DNA of 64,000 nt from NCBI GenBank assembly GCA_020634575.1, contig JACKBM010000006.1, positions 107,849-171,848 of the forward strand. The letters are read 5' to 3'. The notes beneath the pieces are model-generated. The model did not search any database. It worked only from the letters and a program-made list of their open reading frames with translations, and had not been told where the DNA came from. This stretch comes from Ardenticatenales bacterium. GTDB lineage: Bacteria > Chloroflexota > Anaerolineae > Promineifilales > Promineifilaceae. Positions 1 to 8,695 of the stretch are shown here, one piece after another. Made by a program: the position numbers and the translations under genes. How positions within the stretch are numbered: position 1 is the first letter of the stretch; each line of letters opens with the position of its first letter.

Positions 1-1544
1 ATGATGCCGCCCAGGTTGCTGTCTCTAAGTGGCGGCAAGACCTCGATGGCCGCGACCGAGAGCAAGTCGCCGCTGCTGTTTTCATTGCGCCCGCCATCGT
101 TGGTCAGGATCAGTTCATGAACCCCTTCGCCCTCGGCCTGGAAGGAGCTGGTGACGGCATAGCGCAATGATTCGCTGTAGGCATCGATCTGTACGGGCTC
201 ACCGTCTTCGTCGAGCAGGGGGGCACCGTCGATGCTGACATTCCAGATGCCGTGATCCGGGCCGGTGGAATGGGTCAGGCGCAAGGCCTGGCCGTTAAAT
301 GGCAGGCGAACCTCGCTGCTTGGCTCGGGCGAACTGACATAGAAAGCATCATTTTCGGCTTCATTGCACCAGAACGCATACCAGCTACAGCCGGTGCCCA
401 ACAGGTCGGCTGACACGCGCTCTTCTGTCCATTGCCCAGCCAGGGCAAAGCCGCCATCCAGGACGGCATGGCTGCCCTGGCCAACTGCCTCGCCGACCGC
501 GACAAAATCAGGGGATGGGGTCCCGGTCAGGCTCTGGGGCAAGAGGCGGCTGCCCAGAATGCCCACCAGGGGCAGAACCAAAATGTTGAAGACCACGAAG
601 GCAACGTAGATCGGTTGCCATTTATTGCCCTGACTGGGCAGGTTGCCGAACACCAGGCTGTAGGGGATGCCCACAAACTGCACCAGCAGGATGGCCAGAA
701 TCAGCTCGGTGCTGCCGAAGCCCAGCTCGGCGCCGTAAATGGCGGCCACGCTAATCACGATGCCGATGCCGTCATTGTAGATGAGGAAAGCGATAAGGTA
801 GCGGAACAGATCCCGGTATTGGCTGATGTGGCTGAGCGTTGTCCAGATCTGTCCAAAGCTGACACGCCATAGGCTCTCGCCGGGCGCCAGCTGCTTGCTG
901 ACCGACACCGGCTCGGGCACTTCGCGGAAAATCGGGATGGAAAAGACGGCCCACCAGATCGCCACGGAAAGCAACGAGTAACGCACGCCCCAGTTGCCAT
1001 CCATCGTAAAAATCATGACGACATTGATCGCCAGCAACAAACCGCCGCCCAGATAACCAAGAGCGTAACCGTAGGTCGAAACGCGATCCTGGTCTTCTTC
1101 ACGGGCAACATGCGGTAATAGCGCATCGTAAAACACGTTGGCGGCGCCAAAGCCAATACGGCCCACAATAAACAGGATGGAAGCCAACAACCAGTCGCCA
1201 GAATCGACCAGGACCATCAGACCCGTGCCAATGACGCCGATAGTGACAAAGACAGAGAGGAATTTCTTCTTGCCGCGCATGATGTCGGAAACAGTGCCCA
1301 GGATGGGTGATATCAGCGCGACGATGAAGACGGAAATACTGAGGGTTACTGACCAATATTGGGTGGCCACGGCTGCGCTGGGCAGTGTGGAGCCAGCAAC
1401 CTGGCTGTAGTATACCGGTAGGACGGCAGCAAGGATGGTTGTGGCGAAGGCGCTATTGGCCCAATCATACAGGGCCCAGGCCCGTGTCCGGCGCTTGTAT
1501 TCGGCGTCAGACAACTTCGCCACAGGGACGGCGTGTGCGGTCAT
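1..1544 (-). CDS. UMF1/Atg22-type MFS transporter with extracytoplasmic insertion (3' end beyond window)
   Basis: The reverse-strand frame opens at an ATG at 1544 and stays open to position 1, so the C-terminus lies outside the window. The N-terminus carries LYDWANSAFATTI, typical of the UMF1 branch of the major facilitator superfamily (related to Atg22 vacuolar effluxers). Nine hydrophobic segments follow in the first 330 residues, with an RGKKKF loop between segments 2 and 3. After segment 9 comes a hydrophilic stretch of at least 170 residues with Trp, Cys and beta-type patterning (about residues 345-514), far too long for an ordinary MFS loop, and it still has not ended at the window edge. 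Upstream bases contain GGGAGGAG before the ATG. The substrate is unknown. It lies after the LCP gene on the same strand and could belong to the polysaccharide locus, but nothing shows this directly. Confidence 0.82.
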   Translation of the reverse strand, partial: MTAHAVPVAKLSDAEYKRRTRAWALYDWANSAFATTILAAVLPVYYSQVAGSTLPSAAVATQYWSVTLSISVFIVALISPILGTVSDIMRGKKKFLSVFVTIGVIGTGLMVLVDSGDWLLASILFIVGRIGFGAANVFYDALLPHVAREEDQDRVSTYGYALGYLGGGLLLAINVVMIFTMDGNWGVRYSLLSVAIWWAVFSIPIFREVPEPVSVSKQLAPGESLWRVSFGQIWTTLSHISQYRDLFRYLIAFLIYNDGIGIVISVAAIYGAELGFGSTELILAILLVQFVGIPYSLVFGNLPSQGNKWQPIYVAFVVFNILVLPLVGILGSRLLPQSLTGTPSPDFVAVGEAVGQGSHAVLDGGFALAGQWTEERVSADLLGTGCSWYAFWCNEAENDAFYVSSPEPSSEVRLPFNGQALRLTHSTGPDHGIWNVSIDGAPLLDEDGEPVQIDAYSESLRYAVTSSFQAEGEGVHELILTNDGGRNENSSGDLLSVAAIEVLPPLRDSNLGGI

Positions 1545-1586
1545 CGATTTTCTCCTCCCTTCACGACGGGCCAGCCCGACTGTCAG

Positions 1587-3191
1587 CTAGCCACCATCAT
1601 CCAGGAATGCTTGCGGGGCGTAAAAAGAATTCAGACAAGCATCGTAGTCATTCCCGATAATGACCCGGTAATCATAATCCGATACGGTGTCAGGGTCCAA
1701 TCCAATTTCTGCCTGATAAATATCCACGACCCAGCTGAAGAGCCAATCGTATGATCCCTTGAAATTGGCGCCGTAATAAACCGCTTCTGTCTGGTCCTGG
1801 GGCGGCAGGGTGGTCTCGCTGATGGTTGGCAGGAAGCCATACCAGGCGAGGTTTTCTGCCGCCAGCTGCACCATCGTTTCGTTCTCGGTGGCGCTGACGA
1901 TCTCAACCCGGATGGGTGCCCGGGTTGCCACGGTCAGAGCAGGTGGTTCAAAGAGCCGCCGGAAAGTTTCACCCATCATGTTGTCGCCGGACCAGATAGG
2001 GAGCTGCACCTGGGCGCCGGTCGCCGGCACCACCCAGCTCTCGGTTTTGCCGACGACGTAGAGATGCTGCACGCCGTTTTCGCGAATGGCCGGCGCCAAT
2101 GTCGCCAGCTGTAGCAGCCGGCCGATGTCCAGGTCCGTCTCCACCTTGTCCTGATAGGTGTTGTACAACGTAGGCGCTTCGGTCACCAGACCGAGGTCTA
2201 CGCCTTCGTTGAGGATGGCGCGCAACACCTGCTGCTGCCGCCGGCCCCGATCCCAGTCGCTGGTCGCCTGGCGCGAGCGGACGTACCAGAGCGCCGTGTC
2301 ACCATCCATGTGCTGGAAGCCTGGTTCGATAGTGAATCGTTCCCAATTGTCCTCATCCTGCGGATCCAGCTCCGGCGACTTCAGCCGCCAATCGGTCATG
2401 CCGCAGGTGACCGGTACCGTTACGCCGTCAATGGCGTCAACCACGTCGACAAAGCTCTTGAAGTCGATCAGCGCATAATAGTGAACGGGGACGCCGAAAT
2501 TGTACAGGATTGTGTCGGTCAGCTGGACGACCGGGCCGCCCGGATAATTGACAGCCGCGCCGTGAGCCATGGCTGTGTTGATCCGGTTCATGCGCCAGCC
2601 GGGAATGTAGACAAACAAGTCGCGGGGCAGCGACAGCATAGAGGCGGTTTCTGTCTCCCGATTAATGGAGACGAGAATGATGACATCCGTCCGCTGGGCG
2701 CCACCTTCGCCGCTGGCATCATCTACGCCGAGCAACAAGATATTGGTTGTTTTGCCGCCGACGGCAAAGGTAGGCACGGCGGTCGGAATGACGGTGGGCG
2801 GCGTCGAGGTGGGCAGCCCGTCAGTGGAATAGGATTCCCAGGTGGCCAGGGTGGGTTCGAGCTGCGGCACACTTGTCGGCGTATTGGTGGGAATGGGTGT
2901 GAACGTCGGCGTGTTGGAGGCCGTGGGGGACGGCCCGGGCGTGCCCGTGTTGGTCACCGTCGGGATGGCTGTGTTGGTAGGCGGGACGGTGGCGGTCGGC
3001 GCCGTTGTATTAGTGGCGGTGGGCAAATCCGCTACGGCAGTGGCCGCAAGTGTCGGTAACGAGGCTGGCGTGGTTGCTTGCGGATTATTATTGCTGTCAC
3101 CAGGCCCCTGGCAGCTTGCCAGCAACATGGTTAAGAGGAGCAACGCCCAGCTGAGCGCAAAAGGAAAACGTTTAACGGATGAGTGAATCAA
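1587..3191 (-). CDS. LytR-CpsA-Psr (LCP) family lipoprotein
   Basis: LCP proteins transfer lipid-linked glycopolymers onto peptidoglycan at the outer face of the membrane. The chosen TTG start at 3191 has AGAAGG seven bases upstream and gives a clean lipoprotein signal, LLASC, with Cys27. An ATG at 3221 would add ten residues but has no ribosome site. Residues 28-146 are a Thr/Pro-rich stalk. The LCP domain starts near residue 147 (NILLLGVDD) and shows RTDVIILVSIN, the SLPRDLFVYIPG block and a conserved VRSR segment. The last 110 residues (RVEIVSATENETMVQLAAENL onwards) resemble the LytR_C domain. It is downstream of the ABC-2 permease, which fits ligation of the exported polymer. Family assignment is firm; the polymer is inferred. 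Confidence 0.9.
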   Translation of the reverse strand: MIHSSVKRFPFALSWALLLLTMLLASCQGPGDSNNNPQATTPASLPTLAATAVADLPTATNTTAPTATVPPTNTAIPTVTNTGTPGPSPTASNTPTFTPIPTNTPTSVPQLEPTLATWESYSTDGLPTSTPPTVIPTAVPTFAVGGKTTNILLLGVDDASGEGGAQRTDVIILVSINRETETASMLSLPRDLFVYIPGWRMNRINTAMAHGAAVNYPGGPVVQLTDTILYNFGVPVHYYALIDFKSFVDVVDAIDGVTVPVTCGMTDWRLKSPELDPQDEDNWERFTIEPGFQHMDGDTALWYVRSRQATSDWDRGRRQQQVLRAILNEGVDLGLVTEAPTLYNTYQDKVETDLDIGRLLQLATLAPAIRENGVQHLYVVGKTESWVVPATGAQVQLPIWSGDNMMGETFRRLFEPPALTVATRAPIRVEIVSATENETMVQLAAENLAWYGFLPTISETTLPPQDQTEAVYYGANFKGSYDWLFSWVVDIYQAEIGLDPDTVSDYDYRVIIGNDYDACLNSFYAPQAFLDDGG

Positions 3192-3343
3192 GTGCAAGCC
3201 TTCTTGCCTCCCTGACAACATGCAGGATCAGCCCGGCCGATCCCTCAGGCAAACCATGCCCCAAAATGAGTACCCGGAGGGCCGTAGCCGTTTCCCCGGC
3301 CGGTTCCGTGCACTCCTCTAAACAGGGGCGAGCGGCGGTCTGC

Positions 3344-4249
3344 CTACAGGCGTTCGCCAAACGTGTGCTGCGTCCGGCGGAAAAAGATGTAGCCCAGGAC
3401 AAATGTGAGCAACGCCGTCACAAATGTGCGCAAAAAATAAGCCGGATCCATGCTGGCGGGGCCACTGCCCTCCCAGGTGCCCCACAACACAGTCCGGTAG
3501 CCGTCGATAATCGAAGCCATCGGGTTCACCCACCGCATGATCGTGGCCACACTGAAGCCCAGGACCGTCCGGCCGCTCTCAGTTAACCATTCAAATGGGT
3601 AAAAAACCGGCGTCAGGAAAAACCAGGCCAGGATGCCCACATCCAGCAACATCATGACATCGCGATAATGAACGTGCAGTGCGCTGGTAAACAGTGTCAG
3701 GCCCAGGGCAAAAAGGATCTGGGCCAGCAAAATAAAAGGTACCCAGATCGCGAAGCGCGTCAGGCCGATGCCCGCGACATAAAGCAGGGCCACCAGCACA
3801 ATAAAGGCGATGCCAAAGTTAATCAGATGGGAAATCGTCGAGGCAATTGGCAGCAGCTCACGTGGGAAGTAAACCTTCTTGATCAGATGGCTGTTCGCCG
3901 TGATCGAGGTGGTCCCGCCCATCAGGCTATGATTGAAAAAATTCCAGGGCAACAGGCCGCTCAGGATGAAGATGTGGTAGTTGGGCACATCATTAGGCAG
4001 CAGCACAGTAAAGACGATCCAGAAGACCGACATCATCAGCAGCGGGTTCAACAGGCTCCACAAAACGCCGAGGATGGAGTTTTTGTAGCGGACCTTGAGA
4101 TCCCGCACGACCAGGTTGCGCAGCAAATAACGGGACCGGAACAGTTCGGAAAGGCGATTGCCCTCTTTTTCCCAGGCAGAGATGCCGCTTGTATGACGTT
4201 CTGCAGACGCCGAGGCAGCCCCCGAAATGTCTGTTGTTGGTGATGACAT
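3344..4249 (-). CDS. ABC-2 polysaccharide export permease (Wzm/TagG type)
   Basis: Membrane subunit of an ABC exporter for surface polysaccharide. The 301-residue length, an N-terminal cytoplasmic segment ending in VVRDLKVRYKNSILGVLWSLL, and about six hydrophobic helices are characteristic of the Wzm/TagG/RfbA permeases. The motif LSGLLPWNFFNHSL and the loop SHLIKKVYFPRELLP are family hallmarks. No ATPase is adjacent: the fitting Wzt/TagH-type ATPase lies at 20575-21825, so the two halves of the exporter sit toward opposite ends of the sugar locus. The ATG at 4249 has only a distant GGAG. The substrate is inferred from context to be the polymer built by the glycosyltransferases between them. 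Confidence 0.93.
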   Translation of the reverse strand: MSSPTTDISGAASASAERHTSGISAWEKEGNRLSELFRSRYLLRNLVVRDLKVRYKNSILGVLWSLLNPLLMMSVFWIVFTVLLPNDVPNYHIFILSGLLPWNFFNHSLMGGTTSITANSHLIKKVYFPRELLPIASTISHLINFGIAFIVLVALLYVAGIGLTRFAIWVPFILLAQILFALGLTLFTSALHVHYRDVMMLLDVGILAWFFLTPVFYPFEWLTESGRTVLGFSVATIMRWVNPMASIIDGYRTVLWGTWEGSGPASMDPAYFLRTFVTALLTFVLGYIFFRRTQHTFGERL

Positions 4250-4370
4250 GGTCGTTTTTCAGGCTCCGAAAACTAGATGCTCAATGGGAGCAGACAATCG
4301 GGCATTATAGCGCAAACGGCCGATTTACGAAATGTACCCCGGCACAGAGCGTCGGTATTTCACATGGTTT

Positions 4371-6137
4371 TCAGCGACTTGTCGGCGGGCTTAGGGACCA
4401 GCTGGCCAGGCCGAGACCCAGCCGGTAAGGTGGGCGGGTATCAGGCGTGCCGGCGCCGGGGACGTGGAAGGTGAGTTCGTTCAGACCGGCTTGCATGAGT
4501 TCGCCCGGCAGCAGGACTTGCAGGGTCGTTGTGCCCGTAGCCCCCGGCAACGTCAGGCTGGTAACTGGTTCCTCGTTGAGCGAGATGTCGAATTCAGTCA
4601 CGCCCAGCCAGCGCGTTTCCAGCAGCAGAACATAGTCGCCTGATGGCTGCATCCCCAGGTTGAACAGCAAACTGCTCCGCTCACACTCACTCCAGCGCCA
4701 ATCATCAGCCACATCTGACCAGCCCGGGTAAAGGGCGGTTGGGGCAGTGACTGGCTGGTGCAACGCTCCTGTAACAGGAGCTATTGTGGCGATACGCTCC
4801 CAGACAAACGCCTCATTTCGTTCGCATAGCGCGGCGGCGCTGGTCCCGATCTGCGGGTAACGCCAGGAAAAGGCGATTTCAGGGTGTTCGTCAATATTCG
4901 GTGGGATGGCGCCGTTCCAGCGGCCGGTTTGCACATTGAAAAGGCCCTGGTAACTGTGAATCCAGATCGCGACAAGCCCCAGCACGGCGAACAGGGCCAC
5001 CCGGTAGTGGCCGGTCCGTCCGCCGCTCAACCGCGGCCAGAGCAGAAAAACCAGCAGAACGAGCCCCGGCCACCAATCCAGCAACAGCCGCGGCCCGTAC
5101 GACCAGCCGCCCCACCAGGGCGCCGCCAGCTGGTTCAGCAGCAGCTGGCCCAGACCCCAGGCAAGAACCAGCCAGAGCCAGGGGCGCTGGTGTACGGGCA
5201 ACCGGCCGGTCCCCCACGGCAGCAGCAACAGATAAGGCACAAAAACAAAGAGACCGCGCGAAGGGCTGAGCAGCTGGCCGTAGAGCGCCGCCAGCAGACC
5301 GGTGCCGCTCCCTGCAGCAAGCCGTTCCGGCCGGTAATAAAAGGGGAAGGGCGTGCCAAACTCATGTTGCGACCAGAGCAGGAAGAGGCCAAACAGCGCC
5401 CCGGCCATGATAAGCGCCGGCCAGAACAATGCCCGCTGCCGCCAGAGGAGATAGCCCAGCAGCAGGACAATAAAAACGACCGCCGCCGGCCGGGCCAGAT
5501 AAGCAATGAAAAGCAGCCCGCCCAGGCTCAACCCGACGGGCCAGGCTGGCAGTCGCCAGCGCCTCTCCTCCTGGCCGGTCAGCAGCAACAGCGCCAGCAG
5601 CATGGCCGCGGCCGTCAGGTGATGGCTCCAGAGCGCCGTCGCCAGCGTGCTGGCCACCATGCTGCCCAGCGTCAGCAGCAGCGCCAGGCCGTAGCTCTGT
5701 TGCCAGGGCAGGTAGTTGCGGCCCAACTGGTAGATCAGCCAGAAAATCAGCGCCGTGGAGATGGCCGCCAGCCCGTTCTGGATCCGGTTTTGCTCGGCCA
5801 CGATGGTCAGGTCGCGGCCGCTGAGCCGGGCCAGCCAGACGGGTGGGACCGCGGCCAGCGAGGTGCCCAGGGGAAAGGCGTAGTAGATGTGGCCGTCCCG
5901 GCGCACCAGCACGCGCGCATTGTCCGGGTCGCTCAAGGGCGGCTGGCTGCTGAACTCGTAGGCATCCAGCCGGACGCTGCCCTGCTCGATGATGGCCAGG
6001 GAGACGAGCAGACTGAGGCGCGGGTCGCTGTTGGCTTTGGAGACGGGCGCTCGGAAGCTCAGCCAGAAGATGGCCAGCGCTGCCGCCAGCAGCAGCAGGC
6101 TGGGGGCGAGGGGCAGGCGGCGCCAGCTATTGGCCAC
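4371..6137 (-). CDS. GT-C-like multi-pass membrane protein (glycosyltransferase 39-like)
   Basis: A polytopic protein of 588 residues with roughly ten to twelve hydrophobic helices in the first 430 residues and a soluble beta-rich C-terminal domain of about 150 residues. The first extracytoplasmic loop contains SDPRLSLLVSLAIIEQGSVRLD, resembling the loop that carries the catalytic acids in GT-C (lipid-phosphate-sugar dependent) enzymes. The GTG at 6137 overlaps the end of the upstream glycosyltransferase by 11 bases and has AAGG nine bases before it; a TTG at 6188 would create a 62-base overlap and is less likely. Its role may be sugar transfer on the outer face of the membrane. No acceptor or donor can be named. 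Confidence 0.72.
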   Translation of the reverse strand: MANSWRRLPLAPSLLLLAAALAIFWLSFRAPVSKANSDPRLSLLVSLAIIEQGSVRLDAYEFSSQPPLSDPDNARVLVRRDGHIYYAFPLGTSLAAVPPVWLARLSGRDLTIVAEQNRIQNGLAAISTALIFWLIYQLGRNYLPWQQSYGLALLLTLGSMVASTLATALWSHHLTAAAMLLALLLLTGQEERRWRLPAWPVGLSLGGLLFIAYLARPAAVVFIVLLLGYLLWRQRALFWPALIMAGALFGLFLLWSQHEFGTPFPFYYRPERLAAGSGTGLLAALYGQLLSPSRGLFVFVPYLLLLPWGTGRLPVHQRPWLWLVLAWGLGQLLLNQLAAPWWGGWSYGPRLLLDWWPGLVLLVFLLWPRLSGGRTGHYRVALFAVLGLVAIWIHSYQGLFNVQTGRWNGAIPPNIDEHPEIAFSWRYPQIGTSAAALCERNEAFVWERIATIAPVTGALHQPVTAPTALYPGWSDVADDWRWSECERSSLLFNLGMQPSGDYVLLLETRWLGVTEFDISLNEEPVTSLTLPGATGTTTLQVLLPGELMQAGLNELTFHVPGAGTPDTRPPYRLGLGLASWSLSPPTSR

Positions 6138-7362
6138 CGGCCAACACCTTTTCGTAGAGCGCCACGATTTCCTGAACATGGTCGTCAATGTGGCGAACCG
6201 GCCGGATCCCCGCCCGCAAGCGCGGCAATAATTCGGGCTCGTCCAGCAATCGCCGCAGCGCCGCTACCCAGGCCGCGACATCAGCCGGCGCCACCAACAA
6301 GCCATCCACCTCCGGCACAATCTTGTCCGGGAGCGCGCCGATATGGGAGCCGATGACCGGCAGGCCGGCCACAAACATCTCATCTATGGTTAGTGGCGAT
6401 GCTTCAAACCATTGGGTGGGCAGGAGCGCCGCATCGGCCTGAGGCAGCCGTTCCCACACCTGCTGCCGCGTCAGCCGGCCGGCAAACTCGATGCCCGGAT
6501 GCCGGGCCAGCCGGCGCAGCTCCGCGACGTAGTCGGGAAAATCTGTCAGGCCGCCGTAAAGGGTGAAGCGAACGGCGTCGGGCGGCAGTTCGTTGACCGC
6601 GGCAATGGCCACATGCAGCCCTTTCTGCGGCGCGATACTGCCCAGGTAAACCAGCTGTAGTGGCCCGGGTTGACGGCGCGCCGCCGGCAGATCTCGGGGG
6701 TAGTCGATGCCGTGCCGTATCAATTCGATGGGCGCGGTCACGCCGAGTGCCTGGTAGCGGCCGCGCACAAACTCGGTTGGGGCGATGCGGGCGGCGGCGT
6801 TTTGCAGGATGGTTGCCAGCGTCTGGTTGCGCCGGGCCAGCAACGGGGCGATAAGCGGCGCACCCAGCTGCAGGGCGCCGGCGCCGCCCCGCGCCAGGGC
6901 GCAGCGGCCGCAATTGATGAAGTGATCCGGGCCGGCGCAAATCGTCTGATCGTAATTGGTGAGTAGCTGGGCGTTGGCGCAGACCCACCAGTAATCATGG
7001 AAGGTGATGAGGTAGGGCACGGAGGAGGCCGCCAGCAGTTCGGCCGGCAGGCCCATCAGATGCTGGACATGGATCAAATCAGGCTGGTACGCTGCCAGCG
7101 CTCCTTGCCAATCCGCCAGCAGGCTTTTCTGGCCGAAGGTGGCCCGGAAGCGGCGCAGCGGGGTCATCGGGCCGGCGCCGGCCCCCCAGACGCGGGTGCC
7201 ATCCGGGTCAACCCGCTCAGCCAGCCCCTGGCCGGGCCGGCGGTAGAAGACGGCTGTCTCATGCCCCAGGAGGCGTAGCTGTTGGCAGAGCTGCTGGGTG
7301 TAAAACTCGGTGCCGCCGGTAAACTCGGGCGGGTATTGGTGGGCCAGGTGCAGGATTTTCAT
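6127..7362 (-). CDS. GT4 family glycosyltransferase
   Basis: Retaining GT-B enzyme that would add a sugar from a nucleotide donor to the growing polysaccharide in the cytoplasm. The protein begins MKILHLAHQYPPEFTGGTE (N-terminal Gly-rich acceptor loop) and has the C-terminal donor-site motif FEASPLTIDE, matching E-x7-E, followed by GLPVIGSHIGALP. Length is 411 residues. The ATG at 7362 overlaps the TGA of the preceding glycosyltransferase by four bases (ATGA), implying translational coupling; an earlier start at 7410 would run deep into that gene. A Cys-rich stretch (CANAQ, CAGPDHFINCGRC) in the N-terminal domain is seen in a subset of GT4 proteins and may bind metal. Specificity unknown. Confidence 0.92.
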   Translation of the reverse strand: MKILHLAHQYPPEFTGGTEFYTQQLCQQLRLLGHETAVFYRRPGQGLAERVDPDGTRVWGAGAGPMTPLRRFRATFGQKSLLADWQGALAAYQPDLIHVQHLMGLPAELLAASSVPYLITFHDYWWVCANAQLLTNYDQTICAGPDHFINCGRCALARGGAGALQLGAPLIAPLLARRNQTLATILQNAAARIAPTEFVRGRYQALGVTAPIELIRHGIDYPRDLPAARRQPGPLQLVYLGSIAPQKGLHVAIAAVNELPPDAVRFTLYGGLTDFPDYVAELRRLARHPGIEFAGRLTRQQVWERLPQADAALLPTQWFEASPLTIDEMFVAGLPVIGSHIGALPDKIVPEVDGLLVAPADVAAWVAALRRLLDEPELLPRLRAGIRPVRHIDDHVQEIVALYEKVLAGGQ

Positions 7363-8618
7363 GCCAACTCCTGGTATAGCGCTTCGATGATGTCGATTTT
7401 GTCGGGCCAATGATAACGCCGGGCCAGGTTTTGCTGGCCGGTCGCGCCCAGCTTCGCCGCCAGGGCGTGATCAAGCAGCAGCCGCTTGATGGCCGCTGCC
7501 AGCCCGGCGCTGTCGCCAAAATCAACCAGTAGCCCATCCTTTTCGTGGTGGACAACGTCCTCCTGCACCCCCCAGGTCCGCGCGGCGATAACCGGCTTCT
7601 CATACGCCCACGCCTCCAGGTAAACGATGCCAAACGATTCAACCCGCGAGGGCAGCACGAGCATGTCGGCCGCGGCCAGCAAATCCTGCTTGTCACTTTC
7701 CGGCAGGGCGATATGGAGCTGGATGCGGGCCTGGTCGGGCGCGGGCAACGCGGCCAGCTGGGCCTGGAAGGGCGCTGTCGGGTGGCCCGCCAGCGTCAGG
7801 GTAAATTCGTGGTCGTCCGCCCACAGTTGCTGGGCGGCGGCCAGGAGCTGGTTGATCCCTTTGTCGGCCGAGAAGGTGCCTAAGAAGAGGACGATGGGGC
7901 CGGTTACGTCATGCGTCTGCCGCCAGCGGGCGCCGTTACCGGCCGGTCCCCGGGCAAAACCAGGCTCCGCCACCCGGATAGCGGCCCGCTCTATGCCCTG
8001 GGCGGCGTAAAAATCCGCTTCCGTTGGGGTGATGGTGACGAGGGCATCGCTTTGTTGGGCCAGGGCGATCTGGTGGCGTTGGGTGTAGAACTGGCTCAGG
8101 TTGTCGTGGGCCGGTGCCGGGCCGGCGCCCAGATGGGTAAGCGGATAGTAGACAAACGGCAGCCCGCGGCGGCGGGCAAAGTGGAGACCGGCCAGGCTGA
8201 ACTGTTCGTAGGCGCTGTTGATGCCGGCGACCAGGTCAAAGGGCTCGCTGAGCCGGTCGAGGTAATGCCAGAGGGCAGGTAGACGGGGTGTTTGCCGGGC
8301 CAGCCAGTTGAGCAAGCTCAGGGGCGCCCCGGCCCGGTCAGCCAGCCAGAGAAGCCGCCGCCAGGCGCGGTAACCCCATTGGCCGCCCGGCCAGTGCCTG
8401 AGCGGCAGGCGGTGGATGGTGACGGCGCCATCCCAACCGGCCGGTTCGGCCAGCCGCGCCTGAGCTGAGTCCCAGAAATATTCAAAATGACCAGCATCAC
8501 TGGTCAGGATCGTCACATCATGGCCCCGCGCTGCCAGCCGGTTGCTGATCTCGCGCCAATAATGTTCGGCGCCGCCCTGGGCCGGGTAATAGCGGGGCGT
8601 GATGTGCAAAATGCGCAT
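7359..8618 (-). CDS. GT4 family glycosyltransferase
   Basis: 419-residue GT-B glycosyltransferase starting MRILHITPRYYPAQGGAEHY at the ATG at 8618. The donor-site motif is VESFGIVYLEAW (E-x7-E), followed by KPVIAARTWGVQEDV and DGLLVDFGD. It overlaps the next glycosyltransferase by four bases. Its C-terminal half resembles the frameshifted GT4 at 10980-12225 (shared LEAW, GA-GQQ-LA and Y-W segments), and each of the two lies just downstream of an FG-GAP secreted-protein gene, which suggests a duplicated two-gene cassette. Donor and acceptor cannot be inferred. Confidence 0.93.
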   Translation of the reverse strand: MRILHITPRYYPAQGGAEHYWREISNRLAARGHDVTILTSDAGHFEYFWDSAQARLAEPAGWDGAVTIHRLPLRHWPGGQWGYRAWRRLLWLADRAGAPLSLLNWLARQTPRLPALWHYLDRLSEPFDLVAGINSAYEQFSLAGLHFARRRGLPFVYYPLTHLGAGPAPAHDNLSQFYTQRHQIALAQQSDALVTITPTEADFYAAQGIERAAIRVAEPGFARGPAGNGARWRQTHDVTGPIVLFLGTFSADKGINQLLAAAQQLWADDHEFTLTLAGHPTAPFQAQLAALPAPDQARIQLHIALPESDKQDLLAAADMLVLPSRVESFGIVYLEAWAYEKPVIAARTWGVQEDVVHHEKDGLLVDFGDSAGLAAAIKRLLLDHALAAKLGATGQQNLARRYHWPDKIDIIEALYQELA

Positions 8619-8653
8619 AGCGCATAGTTATATGGCAGGCGGGAAGAAAGGCA

Positions 8654-8689
8654 AGCGAGGCGGCCGCTGCTCAGGTCGGCCGCCTCGCT
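8654..8689 (-). terminator. Hairpin after FG-GAP gene
   Basis: A perfect 12-bp stem (AGCGAGGCGGCC, 8654-8665, with its complement at 8678-8689) lies directly after the stop codon of the 8696-10702 gene. In the direction of transcription it is followed by a broken T-rich run, so it may end transcription before the downstream glycosyltransferase gene or act as a partial terminator. Confidence 0.6.
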
Positions 8690-8695
8690 AAGGGG

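Noticed and set aside
4884..6356. Long open frame of 490 codons on the plus strand
   Set aside because: It lies opposite the GT-C-like gene, is rich in Gln, Pro and Arg in the manner of antisense G+C-rich frames, and shows no domain. It is a shadow of the minus-strand gene.
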